Assembly (NCBI GenBank): GCA_944367045.1 | Contig: CALVWI010000006.1 | Location: forward strand, 1-64,000 | Source of the DNA: an uncultured Clostridia bacterium | Lineage (GTDB): Bacteria > Bacillota > Clostridia > Christensenellales > Borkfalkiaceae | DNA: 64,000 nucleotides | Reading direction: 5' to 3' | Shown here: positions 16,558 through 24,833 of the stretch, in pieces | How the letters are laid out: every line of letters begins with the position of its first letter | Numbering within the stretch: the first letter of the stretch is position 1 | The notes under the pieces: model-generated | Seen by the model: only the letters and a program-made list of their open reading frames with translations | What the model was told of the DNA's origin: nothing | Database searches by the model: none | Position numbers and translations under genes: made by a program

Positions 16558-17218
16558 CGAATTGGAGCGCGGTGCCGAGGAGGTCGAAAAGGTGCCATAC
16601 GGAGTGGAACCATTTGACCTTTCTGCCGAGCGCGAAGAATACGATGCCGCCCGTGTAGGCGATGCCGCCGCCCAAGAGCAGCCACAGGCACAGCGGGCTG
16701 ATGGCGGAAAGCAGCGGCGGGAACACGAAGATGGCGAGCCAGCCCATCGTAAAGTAGAGCGCCATCGAGATGCCCTTCACGACCTTGTTGTTCATGGCGA
16801 TGGCGTTCATCGTGATGCCGACGAGCGCGCACGCCCACTCGACGATGAGCACCCAGAGCCCCGTGGGCGTTCCCCCGAGCGCAATGACGCAGTAGGGCGT
16901 GTAGGTGCCCGCGATGAGCAGGTAGATGGTGCAGTGGTCGAAGATACGGAACACGCCCTTGGCGCGGCCGTCGGGCAGGAAGTGATAGAGCGCGCTCATC
17001 GTGTAGAGAATGACGATGCTCGCCCCGAACACGGAGACGGCCGTCATTGCCGCGGTATTCGGAAAGGCGAAAAACAGCGTGAGCCCCCAGGCGATGAGCC
17101 CGAGCACCGCCCCCGCGATGTGCGAGACGGCGTTGAAGATCTCCTCGCCCTTGGTGTAAAAGGAAACAAAGCCGGGTTTTTTGACGCGCCCCAGAACGGC
17201 GCTCGAAGTATTCTGCAT
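16532..17218 (-). CDS. Hemolysin III / PAQR-family membrane protein
   Basis: The protein has 228 residues and seven membrane segments. Family signatures: NAVSHIAGAVLG, SALYHF, FDHCTIYLLIAGTYTPYC and WFHSVWHLFDL. The spaced His and Asp residues (SALYHF, FDHC, HSVWH) form the zinc site of PAQR-fold hydrolases. Bacterial members are linked to membrane lipid or fluidity control; the hemolysin name is historical. The ATG at 17218 has GGAGG-like sequence upstream. It is a single-gene unit. Confidence 0.92.
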   Translation of the reverse strand: MQNTSSAVLGRVKKPGFVSFYTKGEEIFNAVSHIAGAVLGLIAWGLTLFFAFPNTAAMTAVSVFGASIVILYTMSALYHFLPDGRAKGVFRIFDHCTIYLLIAGTYTPYCVIALGGTPTGLWVLIVEWACALVGITMNAIAMNNKVVKGISMALYFTMGWLAIFVFPPLLSAISPLCLWLLLGGGIAYTGGIVFFALGRKVKWFHSVWHLFDLLGTALQFASILLLLL

Positions 17219-17392
17219 AATGGCCTCCCTGAAATGTGCTATCTTGTGCGGCGCGGGACTACATCTTGCGGCCGCGGTGTTTTCTGCTCACAGTATATGC
17301 CCCGAGGGCGGCCGATGTAAACCCATTTTGGGGCGATTTTGCGCTACTCTTGAAGGATGCCGTTCTACCCCGAAAACGGGCGCTCTACTCAC

Positions 17393-17424
17393 AAAAAACG
17401 GCACTCTACCGTGAGTAGAGTGCC
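17393..17424 (-). terminator. Terminator of the DUF4430/ECF operon
   Basis: GGCACTCTAC-TCACG-GTAGAGTGCC on the minus strand, then GTTTTTTG. An alternative pairing exists with CTCTACTCAC at 17383-17392. It lies 63 bases past the ECF gene stop. The rest of 17219-17486 holds no gene. Confidence 0.85.
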
Positions 17425-17486
17425 GAAATTTCCCGACATATTCTGCCGCGAACACCTGACATCTGTCAAGAAAAGGCGACATTTTG

Positions 17487-18086
17487 TTACAATTTCACCC
17501 GTTTCAGGAGCGCGAGCAGCGGGCGGGCGAGCAGTCCCACCGTGACCGCGGCGCACACCGTCTGCACGGCCATCGTGGGGAGAGAGGCGACGAAATACGC
17601 GAGCGCGGCCTCCCGCGTGTAGCCGTAAAAGAGGGGCGTTATGACGTCGTCGAGGAGCGTGAAGCACGCCGTGCATACGACTGCCGCCGCCGTGAGGACG
17701 AGCACGATGCGCCAGCTGATCCTGCGGGAGAACGCCCTCCCCAGCAGCCCGAACAGCAGCGCGAACAGGGGGTAATAGATGAGATAGAGGAGGATGACGC
17801 TCGGGAAGAACCCGAAGAGGAAGCAGCGAAGGAGCGAGAACGCGACGGCGGACAGCACCCCGCACCGCACGCCGAAGCGGTAGGAAAAGACGAGGAGGAG
17901 CAGCGTGACGAGCTCCACCCCCTTCACATACCACAGCGCGTACTGCGCCCCGAGTAACAGCGCCGTAAAGACGGCCGTCACCGCGACGTACTTGACCCCG
18001 CGCACCCCCTTCCCCTTTTGGGGCGAGGGTGCGGGCTCGGGCGATGCGGCCGCCGCCTCGCCATGTTTTTCCTCGGACGCGCTCAC
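17487..18086 (-). CDS. ECF transporter S-component, probably for cobalamin or precursor
   Basis: The protein has 199 residues and about six membrane segments after a 30-residue Ala/Pro/Glu-rich cytoplasmic start. The layout, with VAVTAVFTALLLGAQYALWYVKG in the first segment and GVRCGVLSAVAFSLLRCFLFGF later, is that of energy-coupling-factor substrate-binding subunits. No ATPase or EcfT gene is adjacent, so it would use a shared module. GTG start overlaps the stop of the DUF4430 gene (GTGA). The cobalamin riboswitch in front of the pair is the main evidence for its substrate. Confidence 0.8.
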   Translation of the reverse strand: MSASEEKHGEAAAASPEPAPSPQKGKGVRGVKYVAVTAVFTALLLGAQYALWYVKGVELVTLLLLVFSYRFGVRCGVLSAVAFSLLRCFLFGFFPSVILLYLIYYPLFALLFGLLGRAFSRRISWRIVLVLTAAAVVCTACFTLLDDVITPLFYGYTREAALAYFVASLPTMAVQTVCAAVTVGLLARPLLALLKRVKL

Positions 18087-18493
18087 AGGCCGAAGCTCTC
18101 GAACGCCCAGAGGTAGATGCAGCCCTCCTTGACAGTGAGCTCACCGGCCCCGTAGATGGCAGAGCCGAGCGTTTCGCCCTCATACTCGAAGGTGCCCCAC
18201 TGCTCGTTGGCGTTCTCCGCGTCCGACGTGTAGAGCATCCAATAACTCGAGGTCGTCTGCGAAGTGCCGTTGATACTCGTCACCATGCCGTCCGAGATGG
18301 TGAAGGTGAGCTCGCCCGCTTCCTGCAAGCCCTCCATGACGGCAAGGAGCGTCTTGCCGTCGTCCTCCGCCGAGGCCTCGATGACGACGGTGTTCTCGCC
18401 CTCCGTGACCTGCCCCTTCGGGGCGCACCCCGCGCACACGACGAGCGCGAACATCGCCAAAGCTGCCGTAAAAATGCCGAAAAACTTCTTCAT
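18083..18493 (-). CDS. DUF4430 (transcobalamin-like domain) lipoprotein
   Basis: The protein has 136 residues: lipoprotein signal with VVCAGC, then one small beta-rich DUF4430 domain containing DGMVTSINGT, SSYWMLYTSDAE and the closing GCIYLWAFESFGL. This domain resembles the C-terminal half of intrinsic factor and transcobalamin, and often sits beside ECF S-components. It probably captures a corrinoid at the cell surface and passes it to the membrane partner. Start at 18493 follows GTGAGG. Expression should be turned off by the cobalamin riboswitch in its leader. Confidence 0.82.
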   Translation of the reverse strand: MKKFFGIFTAALAMFALVVCAGCAPKGQVTEGENTVVIEASAEDDGKTLLAVMEGLQEAGELTFTISDGMVTSINGTSQTTSSYWMLYTSDAENANEQWGTFEYEGETLGSAIYGAGELTVKEGCIYLWAFESFGL

Positions 18494-18543
18494 ACAGTAC
18501 CTCACAATTTGTTTTGGTGTCAGGGGGAAGAGCGGGCGCAAAA

Positions 18544-18745
18544 CAAAAAAGCGCACCCCCTCGGGCACGCGGAAAAGACGCACGGCTCCATTCCCCATTT
18601 GCCCGAGACGCCGCGCGTTCCGACAGGGCAGGCCATCGGACTTTCACCGTAATGGCTGTTGCGGCGGATTTTCACCGCGCTTCCCCTGCTCTCTGCCCCT
18701 CCCGCACCTTTCGCGCGGGCGGCAACTCCTGCCGGATGTATTTTT
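18544..18745 (-). ncRNA. Cobalamin riboswitch with terminator platform
   Basis: The minus strand reads GGGGAAGCGCGGTGAAAATC in the aptamer core (about 18690-18671), then GGTGAAAGTCC and GATGGCCTGCC, as in B12 riboswitches. A terminator follows: GCGTGCCC-GAGG-GGGTGCGC and TTTTTT (18545-18570). When cobalamin binds, the terminator should form and silence the DUF4430/ECF operon. Confidence 0.9.
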
Positions 18746-18749
18746 CCAT

Positions 18750-18779
18750 ATTATAACGAAAGACGGGGCGATCTGTCAA
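18750..18779 (-). promoter_or_regulatory. Promoter of the cobalamin operon
   Basis: TTGACA (18774-18779), 18 bases, TATAAT (18750-18755), placing the start near 18743 at the 5' edge of the riboswitch. Confidence 0.8.
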
Positions 18780-18803
18780 GCAAATGCACCCCGCCTTATG
18801 ATC

Positions 18804-18842
18804 GGGCGCGCCGCCCGCGCAATTCGCGCGGGCGGCGCGCCC
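18804..18842. terminator. Terminator of the serpin operon
   Basis: Perfect 17-bp arms (18804-18820 and 18826-18842) with loop AATTC, just past the serpin stop. Confidence 0.8.
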
Positions 18843-18853
18843 TTATCCATATA

Positions 18854-20152
18854 CTATACGTCATTGACAACGCCCGCAAAGAGCGTCGTGCCGTAGGAAT
18901 CATCGGTGAGCACGAACCCGAACGCGCGGTCGACGACAAAGTCCCGATAGACTTCCTCGTACTCATCGGGGGCCTCCGCGCCCGCACCCGGGAAGACGAT
19001 CACCGCCGCGCCCTCGATGCCCCGCCTGTCCACTTTGAGCGTCGCAACGTGTTTCGCGCCGAAGCAGTAGGCGTTATTTCCCGCACCCACGAGGGGCGTC
19101 AGGTCGCAGTGTTCCTCGTCAAAGAGAAGTTCGATGCCGAACTCGTCCTCCAAGATGCCGCGCGCGTCCATGTCGCACCCGCCCTCGAACGCGGGGAAGA
19201 TGCAGCGCGTGTAGTAGTGGATCCTGTTCTCCTCGTCGAGCGCGTTCCAATCGTCGATGTCCTGCGCGGCGGCGATGTTCTCCGCGGTGAACACGTCCGA
19301 AAGCGGCACGCCCTCGTCGGGGAGCAGGAAGGTGAGCGAAAAGCCGCTGCACGTCAGCGCAGAAAAGGCGGTGAAGTTCTCGCCCTCGTACGGCCTTCCC
19401 GAGCGGTAATACCCCTGCATGAAGGAAAGGAGCGTCTCGCTGCCGGTGCCCGTTACAAAGGACATGTCCTCCGTCACGGGCAGTTTGTCGCCGTATAAGT
19501 TCCAGGTGTCTTTCAAGTACAGCGCGTTGACGAGCGCAAAGAGCGTCTCCTGCGGGAGCTGCAGATCGGCCTTGATGAGCCCGTTCGTCTTATCCTTGAT
19601 GTAATTCGTGAGCGCGCGGTTGGCAGCGTCGTTGCTGCCCGCAAAGTCCGCGGAGTAGCTGTCCGCAAAGAAGTCCTCGGCGAGCGTCTGAAGGCACGCG
19701 TCCTCGAAGGGGATGCCCTCCTGCAGCCAGACGGAGTTGCTCAGAGAGACCTCACCCCACTTGCCGAAATCGTCATTGAGGGAGCGCCAAAGTTCGGGCG
19801 CACCTGCTCGAAGCGTCGCCTCGTCGACGCCGAGCGCGTTCAAAAGCTCCGTCTGCGTCTCCCCGCCCGCACAAATCGCCGCGAGCGAGAGGCCCATGTA
19901 GACGGACACGGGCGAGACGACGGTGTTGGCCTCGCCGCTTTTTGCGCTCTCCGCCGTGGCCGCCGCCGCAAAGCGCGCCGAGAAGGGTTTGAGCCCCTCC
20001 ACCACCGCAAGGAAGTCCTCCCCCTGCGAATCTTCGTAGGTAAAATCGGTATGCTCGGCCGCGGCGTATAAAAGATTACCGCCCGAACAGCCGCTGAGCG
20101 TCACAACGCCCGCAAGGAGCGCCGCGCTCACCGCAAAGAGTGCCTTTTTCAT
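18854..20152 (-). CDS. Serpin-family protease inhibitor, lipoprotein
   Basis: The protein has 432 residues. Lipobox LSGC (Cys22) predicts surface anchoring. The serpin fold is clear: NTVVSPVSVYMGLSLAAICAG near residue 75, FALVNALYLKDTW near 210, FSLTFLLPDEG near 270, and VDRRGIEGAA as the hinge before the reactive loop (about 375-400), then the closing FGFVL. Serpins trap serine or cysteine proteases irreversibly; gut clostridial examples can inhibit host elastase. The hinge VIVFPG is less Ala-rich than in the best inhibitors, so inhibition is likely but not certain. It is third in an ECF sigma/anti-sigma operon, four bases after the anti-sigma stop. Confidence 0.92.
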   Translation of the reverse strand: MKKALFAVSAALLAGVVTLSGCSGGNLLYAAAEHTDFTYEDSQGEDFLAVVEGLKPFSARFAAAATAESAKSGEANTVVSPVSVYMGLSLAAICAGGETQTELLNALGVDEATLRAGAPELWRSLNDDFGKWGEVSLSNSVWLQEGIPFEDACLQTLAEDFFADSYSADFAGSNDAANRALTNYIKDKTNGLIKADLQLPQETLFALVNALYLKDTWNLYGDKLPVTEDMSFVTGTGSETLLSFMQGYYRSGRPYEGENFTAFSALTCSGFSLTFLLPDEGVPLSDVFTAENIAAAQDIDDWNALDEENRIHYYTRCIFPAFEGGCDMDARGILEDEFGIELLFDEEHCDLTPLVGAGNNAYCFGAKHVATLKVDRRGIEGAAVIVFPGAGAEAPDEYEEVYRDFVVDRAFGFVLTDDSYGTTLFAGVVNDV

Positions 20153-20156
20153 GATG

Positions 20157-20735
20157 TCACCTCCCTAAATCGTCATAAGAGACGGTAAATTGCACCGCTT
20201 CGCCCTCCAGACACAGGGTGAGGGCGATGTCCTCGTCCTCGAAATTTTCCCACTGCGAGGACGAAAGTTCATAGTAAAACGTCAGTTCGCCCGAAGTTAC
20301 GTCGCTCGCCCCTTCGCTTCTTTCCAAGTCCAAAGCAAGTGTTTTCCGCGCGAGGAGGGCCGAAGCGTCCGCAAAGGAGAACGAAGAGAGGCTCCCTTCC
20401 GCCGAGAGGACGAGCGTCTCGTCCTCCCGCGCCGCGCTTTCGAAGGTGAGCGAATACTCCCCCATGCGCCATTCCTCGTGAAGAGCGTAAGAGGGCGAAT
20501 GATCCTCGTCCGAAGGGGGATCGAACGGAGCATTCGCGGGCAGGAGCGCGATGATGAAGGGCGTTGCGACAAGGCAGAGCGCCGCCGCCGAAAAGACGGG
20601 AATGAGCGTGCGGCGAAGCGTCCTTCTCACCCGCTGCCGCCGTTCGAGTTTTTTGAGAACGGACGCGGAGATGCGCGCCTTGTCCGCATCGGAGAAGCGG
20701 ACGCCGTCGAGCGCCGAATGATAGCGGTCAGTCAT
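20157..20735 (-). CDS. Putative anti-sigma factor, single-pass membrane protein
   Basis: The protein has 192 residues. The first 40 are charged and helical (ADKARISASVLKKLERRQRV), followed by one membrane segment (about 44-66) and an exported Ser/Glu-rich domain of 120 residues. It overlaps the sigma gene by eight bases, which is the usual coupling of an ECF sigma factor with its anti-sigma. No ZAS zinc motif is seen. The outer domain could sense a signal at the surface, perhaps linked to the serpin made from the same mRNA. Function rests on context. Confidence 0.7.
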   Translation of the reverse strand: MTDRYHSALDGVRFSDADKARISASVLKKLERRQRVRRTLRRTLIPVFSAAALCLVATPFIIALLPANAPFDPPSDEDHSPSYALHEEWRMGEYSLTFESAAREDETLVLSAEGSLSSFSFADASALLARKTLALDLERSEGASDVTSGELTFYYELSSSQWENFEDEDIALTLCLEGEAVQFTVSYDDLGR

Positions 20736-21219
20736 CTTCGTCCTCCTTCAAAAGTTCCTTGAGCTTCGCCCGCCCCCGCGAGAGCAGGATATACACCGCG
20801 TTCTCGCTCCTTTTCAAGAATTTGCCGATCTCCTTCGCCGAATACCCCTCGTAGTAGTGAAGATAGAGGGCGTTGCGCTCGGCTTCGGGAAGAGAGAAGA
20901 GCTGCTCCAAAACGTCGTCCCGCGTGAAAGAGGGCTCGGGGGCGAGGCGCTCGGCGGGGGCGAGGCTCTCGTCGAGGGGCAGCACCTTGCGGCGGGCGGA
21001 GCGGAGAAAGGAGCGGCTCTTGTTCAAGGTCACGCGGATGAGCCACGCCTTCAGGTGCTCCTCGTCCTTGATGAGAGGCCGTGAAAAGAGCGCAAGAAAG
21101 ACTTCCTGCACGATGTCCTCGGATTCATACAGGTCACGCGTGTTCTGATAGGCGATCTTCAGCACCATGTCGGAGTACTTCCCGATGATGGCGCGCACTT
21201 CTTCCGCCGCGATGCGCAT
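20728..21219 (-). CDS. ECF RNA polymerase sigma factor
   Basis: The protein has 163 residues. Region 2 shows YESEDIVQEVFLALF and LKAWLIRVTLNKSRSFLR; region 4 shows LPEAERNALYLHYYEGYSAKEIGKFLKRSENAVYILLSRGRAKL. It lacks region 3, as expected for the ECF group. It directs polymerase to a set of stress or surface promoters; no ECF-type promoter that I can recognise precedes its own operon, which instead has a housekeeping one. First gene of the sigma/anti-sigma/serpin unit. Confidence 0.93.
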   Translation of the reverse strand: MRIAAEEVRAIIGKYSDMVLKIAYQNTRDLYESEDIVQEVFLALFSRPLIKDEEHLKAWLIRVTLNKSRSFLRSARRKVLPLDESLAPAERLAPEPSFTRDDVLEQLFSLPEAERNALYLHYYEGYSAKEIGKFLKRSENAVYILLSRGRAKLKELLKEDEDD

Positions 21220-21289
21220 TCTTTGCCCTCTTCACCCTATACTCGCGTGAAAGGCACAAAACCTTTCGCGAAATACAAAACTTTTTTCC

Positions 21290-21319
21290 ATTATAGCAAA
21301 AATATGCCCTCTTTTTCAA
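21290..21319 (-). promoter_or_regulatory. Promoter of the ECF sigma operon
   Basis: TTGAAA (21314-21319), 18 bases, TATAAT (21290-21295) on the minus strand, leaving a leader of about 64 bases. Confidence 0.7.
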
Positions 21320-21391
21320 GGGGGAAGGGAAAAGTCGTAACGGGAAGAGGCGGCGCATAGGATAAATTATTTGGAAATTTTGTGTCGGCTC

Positions 21392-21420
21392 TTGACGAAA
21401 CGCGTCGGATAGGGTAAAAT
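21392..21420 (+). promoter_or_regulatory. Promoter of the MG279-like/lemA operon
   Basis: TTGACG (21392-21397), 17 bases, TAAAAT (21415-21420). The spacer is nearly the same as in the rplU promoter at 33531-33559 (24 of 29 positions over the whole unit). Confidence 0.8.
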
Positions 21421-21450
21421 GAAGGAGAAAAAAGCAATTTGGGTGAGACT

Positions 21451-23526
21451 ATGGATCAGCTTGCCGATTTTGAACCCCTCGAATATTACGAGAAGCACTT
21501 GAAGGGTGCGCTCGAAGAGAATGCCGAGAAGTACTTCGACGCGCTCGTCAAAAAGTCGGGCGTTGACCCCGAAAAGAACAAGGAGACCGTCGCCCGCTAC
21601 AACAAGGAATCGGCCGAGGCCGAGGACGCAAACAAGAAGGTGGGCTCCTTCAAGACGCTCAAGACCTTCCTCATCGTCCTCACCGTCATCGCCTTTCTGG
21701 CGGCGGTCATTCTCATCTTCCTCTATGCAGACGGCGGCACGGCGGTTCAGCTCGTCATCGGCATCCTGTGCGCCCTGCTCGGCATCGGGCTCATCGTGCT
21801 CCTCTGTACCGTCATCAAGAAGAAGCTCAAGGAGCGCGAGGAAAAGCACAAGAAGGAGGCCGCCGAAGCGGACGCGGTCCTAAAAGAGGCCTATGCCGAG
21901 ATGGCGCCCCTCAACGCCCTCTTCACGCGGGGCATGACACGGGAGCTTGTCCTTCAAACGATGCCCGACCTCACGCTCGACGAACAGCTCGATATCAGGC
22001 GGCTCGACCTTTTGGAGCGCAAGTACGGCTATGAAGCGGAGAACGGCGAGATGGTCTCGACGGTCTACCTTCTCTCGGGCACGGTGGAGGGGAGCCCCTT
22101 CCTCTTCGACCGCCGCCTCCGCCGCACGATGGGCACCAAGAATTATACGGGCACCCTCACCATTCACTGGACGACGGTGGAGACGGACTCCAAGGGCCGC
22201 TCGCGCACCGTCAGCCACACGCAGGTGCTGACGGCGACCGTCACCAAGCCCGCGCCCTATTATAATTATGAGACGCGGCTCATCTACGGCAACGAGGGTG
22301 CACCCAAGCTGAGTTTTTCGCGCGCGCCCCAACACAGCGAACAGCTCACGGAGAAGGAGCGCGAAAAGAAGGTGAAGAAGGGCGCGAAGGAGCTTCAGGA
22401 GCTCACCGAGAAGGCCGTGAGCGAGGGGCGGCGGTTCACCGAGCTTGCCAACACCGAGTTCGAAGTCCTCTTCGGGGCGCAGAACCGCGACAACGAAGTG
22501 GAGTTCCGCCTCATGTTCACCCCCCTCGCCCAGCAGAATATGCTCGACCTTCTCACCTCGCAGGCGGGCTACGGCGACGACTTCTACTTCCACAAGGCGG
22601 GCATGCTCAACATCATCACGTCCGAGCACGCGCAGAACTGGCTCGTCGACACCGACCCCGCTCGCTACCGAAGCTACGATCTATCCGCTTCCCGCGCCTC
22701 CTTCGTCTCCTTCAACGCGGGTTGGTTCAAGTCGATGTACTTCGACCTCGCACCCGTGCTCGCCGTTCCCCTCTACCGGATGCAAAAGCCCGCGGAATTC
22801 ATCTACCGCGACGTGTACCCCTCCAACTACCCCGCGCCCGAGGCGGAAGTGCTTGCAAACCGCTTCCCCCGCAGCGTGTTCGCCCATGAGGACAGCAAGA
22901 CGGAGAGCATCTTAAAAGTCGTTCCCGTCTACAAGAAGGGCGCGTCGGACAGCGTCTCCGTGACGGCGTACTCCTTTGACGCGGTCGACCGTATCGACTA
23001 TGTGAGCGTGTTCGGCGGCGACGGAAGATACCACGCCGTGCCCGTGCCGTGGGTGGAATACATTCCCCTCGAGCGCACGAGCGACATGGCCTTAAAGCGC
23101 GTGGGCGGCTCATACGAGGACTTCCAAAGCCGCAAGAACGACGGCCCCCTCGCAGGCCTTATAGAGCAGTTCACGAGCGCGGGCTCCGCATTCGAGGACG
23201 GCCTCATGGCCTTCCCCCTCATGAACGGGAGCCTCTCCGAAGAGACGGACGAAAAGCTCAACAAGATCTTCGGGATCAAGGCGGCAGCGGCGGCAGGAGC
23301 GGCCCTCTACACGGGGTTAGCGGCAGTCGAGGCGGCGGCAGACGAGCTCGACCGCAAAGAAGCGGCCGAAAAGCAGAAGCAGGCAGAGGCGGCGGCAGCG
23401 GACGAGACCGCAGAGCCCGCCGAGCCCGCACAGCCCGCTCCCGCGGCGGAACAACAGGCAGAACCGGACGCGCCCGAGGGCGTGGACGCAAGCAACAGTG
23501 AGAAATCAAATCAGGAGGACAACTAA
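21451..23526 (+). CDS. Large two-TM membrane protein, partner of LemA (MG279-like)
   Basis: The protein has 691 residues. The first 60 are acidic and helical, two membrane segments follow at about 68-88 and 94-118, then a charged coiled coil and a 450-residue cytoplasmic or exported domain of mixed fold. The tail is rich in Ala, Glu and Pro. The layout, and a LemA gene starting right after the stop, recall the MG279/MG280-type proteins of mycoplasmas and their clostridial relatives. Its role is unknown. ATG at 21451 has a weak GGTGAG site; a TTG 12 bases earlier is possible. Confidence 0.7.
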   Translation: MDQLADFEPLEYYEKHLKGALEENAEKYFDALVKKSGVDPEKNKETVARYNKESAEAEDANKKVGSFKTLKTFLIVLTVIAFLAAVILIFLYADGGTAVQLVIGILCALLGIGLIVLLCTVIKKKLKEREEKHKKEAAEADAVLKEAYAEMAPLNALFTRGMTRELVLQTMPDLTLDEQLDIRRLDLLERKYGYEAENGEMVSTVYLLSGTVEGSPFLFDRRLRRTMGTKNYTGTLTIHWTTVETDSKGRSRTVSHTQVLTATVTKPAPYYNYETRLIYGNEGAPKLSFSRAPQHSEQLTEKEREKKVKKGAKELQELTEKAVSEGRRFTELANTEFEVLFGAQNRDNEVEFRLMFTPLAQQNMLDLLTSQAGYGDDFYFHKAGMLNIITSEHAQNWLVDTDPARYRSYDLSASRASFVSFNAGWFKSMYFDLAPVLAVPLYRMQKPAEFIYRDVYPSNYPAPEAEVLANRFPRSVFAHEDSKTESILKVVPVYKKGASDSVSVTAYSFDAVDRIDYVSVFGGDGRYHAVPVPWVEYIPLERTSDMALKRVGGSYEDFQSRKNDGPLAGLIEQFTSAGSAFEDGLMAFPLMNGSLSEETDEKLNKIFGIKAAAAAGAALYTGLAAVEAAADELDRKEAAEKQKQAEAAAADETAEPAEPAQPAPAAEQQAEPDAPEGVDASNSEKSNQEDN

Positions 23527-24195
23527 ATGGCAAACGAACTCGACGAACTTACCGGTCCCGTCAACGGACAGGGACGCGACGTCAACGTCATCGAGAAGCA
23601 GATCCCCGTCAAAACGGGCGTGGGGTCGGTGATCTTTGAGGTCATCCTCTGGATCCTCGGCATCATTCCCGGCATCGTCTTTCTCTTCATGAAGATCAAG
23701 GCGGGCAACTACCTCTCGCAGCTGCAGCAGAAGATCCAGCACGACGCCTCGCAGATCGACAACTACCTCGAACAACGCGTCGTCATTCTGCAGAACTGCG
23801 CAAAGCTCCTTGACAAGGCCATCGACCTCGACAAGACGACGATGACCCAGATCGCGGCGTACCGCTCGGGCGCAAACCCCAACGACGACGGCGCGCGCAA
23901 CCAGATGGCGCAGCAGCTCGACTCGGTGGGGAGGAGCATCAACCTCGCCTTCGAGAACTATCCCGACCTCAAGGCGCACGCGGAGATCGCCGACGCCATG
24001 CAGCAGAACTCCTACCTTCAGAAGGAGATCACGGCGGCGCGCGAACTCTACAACGACACCGTCAATGTGTGGAACCGCGACATCTTCGCATGGCCGACCA
24101 AGATGATCGTCGCCTCCAAGCGCGGCTACACGACCCGCATTCCCTTCACCGCCTCGGCGGAGATCAAGCAGCAGGCACGCGGCGTGTTCTTCTGA
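23527..24195 (+). CDS. lemA: LemA family protein
   Basis: The protein has 222 residues. One N-terminal membrane segment (VILWILGIIPGIVFLFM, about 38-56) is followed by a long helical domain with NYLSQLQQKIQHDASQIDNY and VIAS/RGYTTRIPF near the end, as in LemA. The family forms a membrane-anchored helical bundle and often sits beside proteases or other membrane proteins, but its job is not settled. GGAGG lies in the end of the preceding gene, so the two are translated from one mRNA. Confidence 0.9.
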   Translation: MANELDELTGPVNGQGRDVNVIEKQIPVKTGVGSVIFEVILWILGIIPGIVFLFMKIKAGNYLSQLQQKIQHDASQIDNYLEQRVVILQNCAKLLDKAIDLDKTTMTQIAAYRSGANPNDDGARNQMAQQLDSVGRSINLAFENYPDLKAHAEIADAMQQNSYLQKEITAARELYNDTVNVWNRDIFAWPTKMIVASKRGYTTRIPFTASAEIKQQARGVFF

Positions 24196-24219
24196 GCCGC
24201 CGACCTCACGCAAGACAGC

Positions 24220-24253
24220 GGGGCGGCCGCGGACGAAAGTCCGCGGCCGCCCC
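24220..24253 (+). terminator. Terminator of the lemA operon
   Basis: 15-bp GC stem closed by a GAAA tetraloop (24235-24238), then TTCTCTTT. Confidence 0.85.
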
Positions 24254-24332
24254 TTCTCTTTACAGAGCGGGCTATTCGTTTGAACGAGGCTCGCGGGTGG
24301 TATAAAAAGGTGACATACGGGAGGAACATTTT

Positions 24333-24728
24333 ATGAAACGTGTCTATGACTTTTTGAAGGCGGCGGAGACGTACTACCTCGCGACGGTGGAGGGAGACCA
24401 GCCGCATGTGCGGCCCTTCGGCACCGTGCATATCTTCGAGGACAAGCTCTACATTCAGACGGGCAAGGGCAAGAAGGTCGCAGAGCAGATCGCCAAGAAC
24501 CCCAAGGTGGAGCTGTGCGCCATGAAGGGCGACGAGTGGATCCGCATGGCGGGAACGCTCGTCCTCGACGAGCGCACCGAGGCGCAGGAGAGCATGCTCG
24601 ATGAGTACCCTTCCCTTCGCGCCATGTACAAGACGGGCCCCGACGGCAACACCGCCGTCTATTACTTCACGGACGCGACGGCGACCATCTCGTCGTTTTC
24701 GCATGAGCCTGTCGTCATCAAATTCTGA
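24333..24728 (+). CDS. Pyridoxamine 5'-phosphate oxidase-family flavoprotein
   Basis: The protein has 131 residues, a single split beta-barrel. It begins MKRVYDFLKAAETYYLATV and continues with PHVRPFGTVHIFEDKLYIQTG, the FMN-binding face of small PPOX proteins in anaerobes. These act as flavin reductases or bind F420/haem in some groups; this one is probably an FMN protein. It has its own start with GGGAGG, a TTTGAA/TATAAA-like promoter upstream, and its own terminator. Confidence 0.88.
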   Translation: MKRVYDFLKAAETYYLATVEGDQPHVRPFGTVHIFEDKLYIQTGKGKKVAEQIAKNPKVELCAMKGDEWIRMAGTLVLDERTEAQESMLDEYPSLRAMYKTGPDGNTAVYYFTDATATISSFSHEPVVIKF

Positions 24729-24744
24729 TATTGTTTATGAAGCC

Positions 24745-24778
24745 GCGGGCGGCGCACCAAGAGGTGCGCCGCCCGCGG
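24745..24778. terminator. Terminator between PPOX and rubrerythrin genes
   Basis: 15-bp GC stem with loop AAGA and TTTAT after it on the plus strand. Confidence 0.8.
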
Positions 24779-24798
24779 GCTCTTTATCCCTCCTTATA

Positions 24799-24830
24799 AA
24801 CAAAGAGAGGCCGAAGCCTCTCTCTTTTGC
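24799..24830 (-). terminator. Terminator of the PerR/rubrerythrin operon
   Basis: AGAGAGGC paired across CGAA on the plus strand, which on the minus strand gives a TTCG-closed loop and TTTGTTT tail. Confidence 0.8.
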
Positions 24831-24833
24831 GGT

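Noticed and set aside
18774..18853. Second start of the serpin gene or extra small gene in the gap
   Set aside because: Only promoter and terminator signals of the neighbours are seen.
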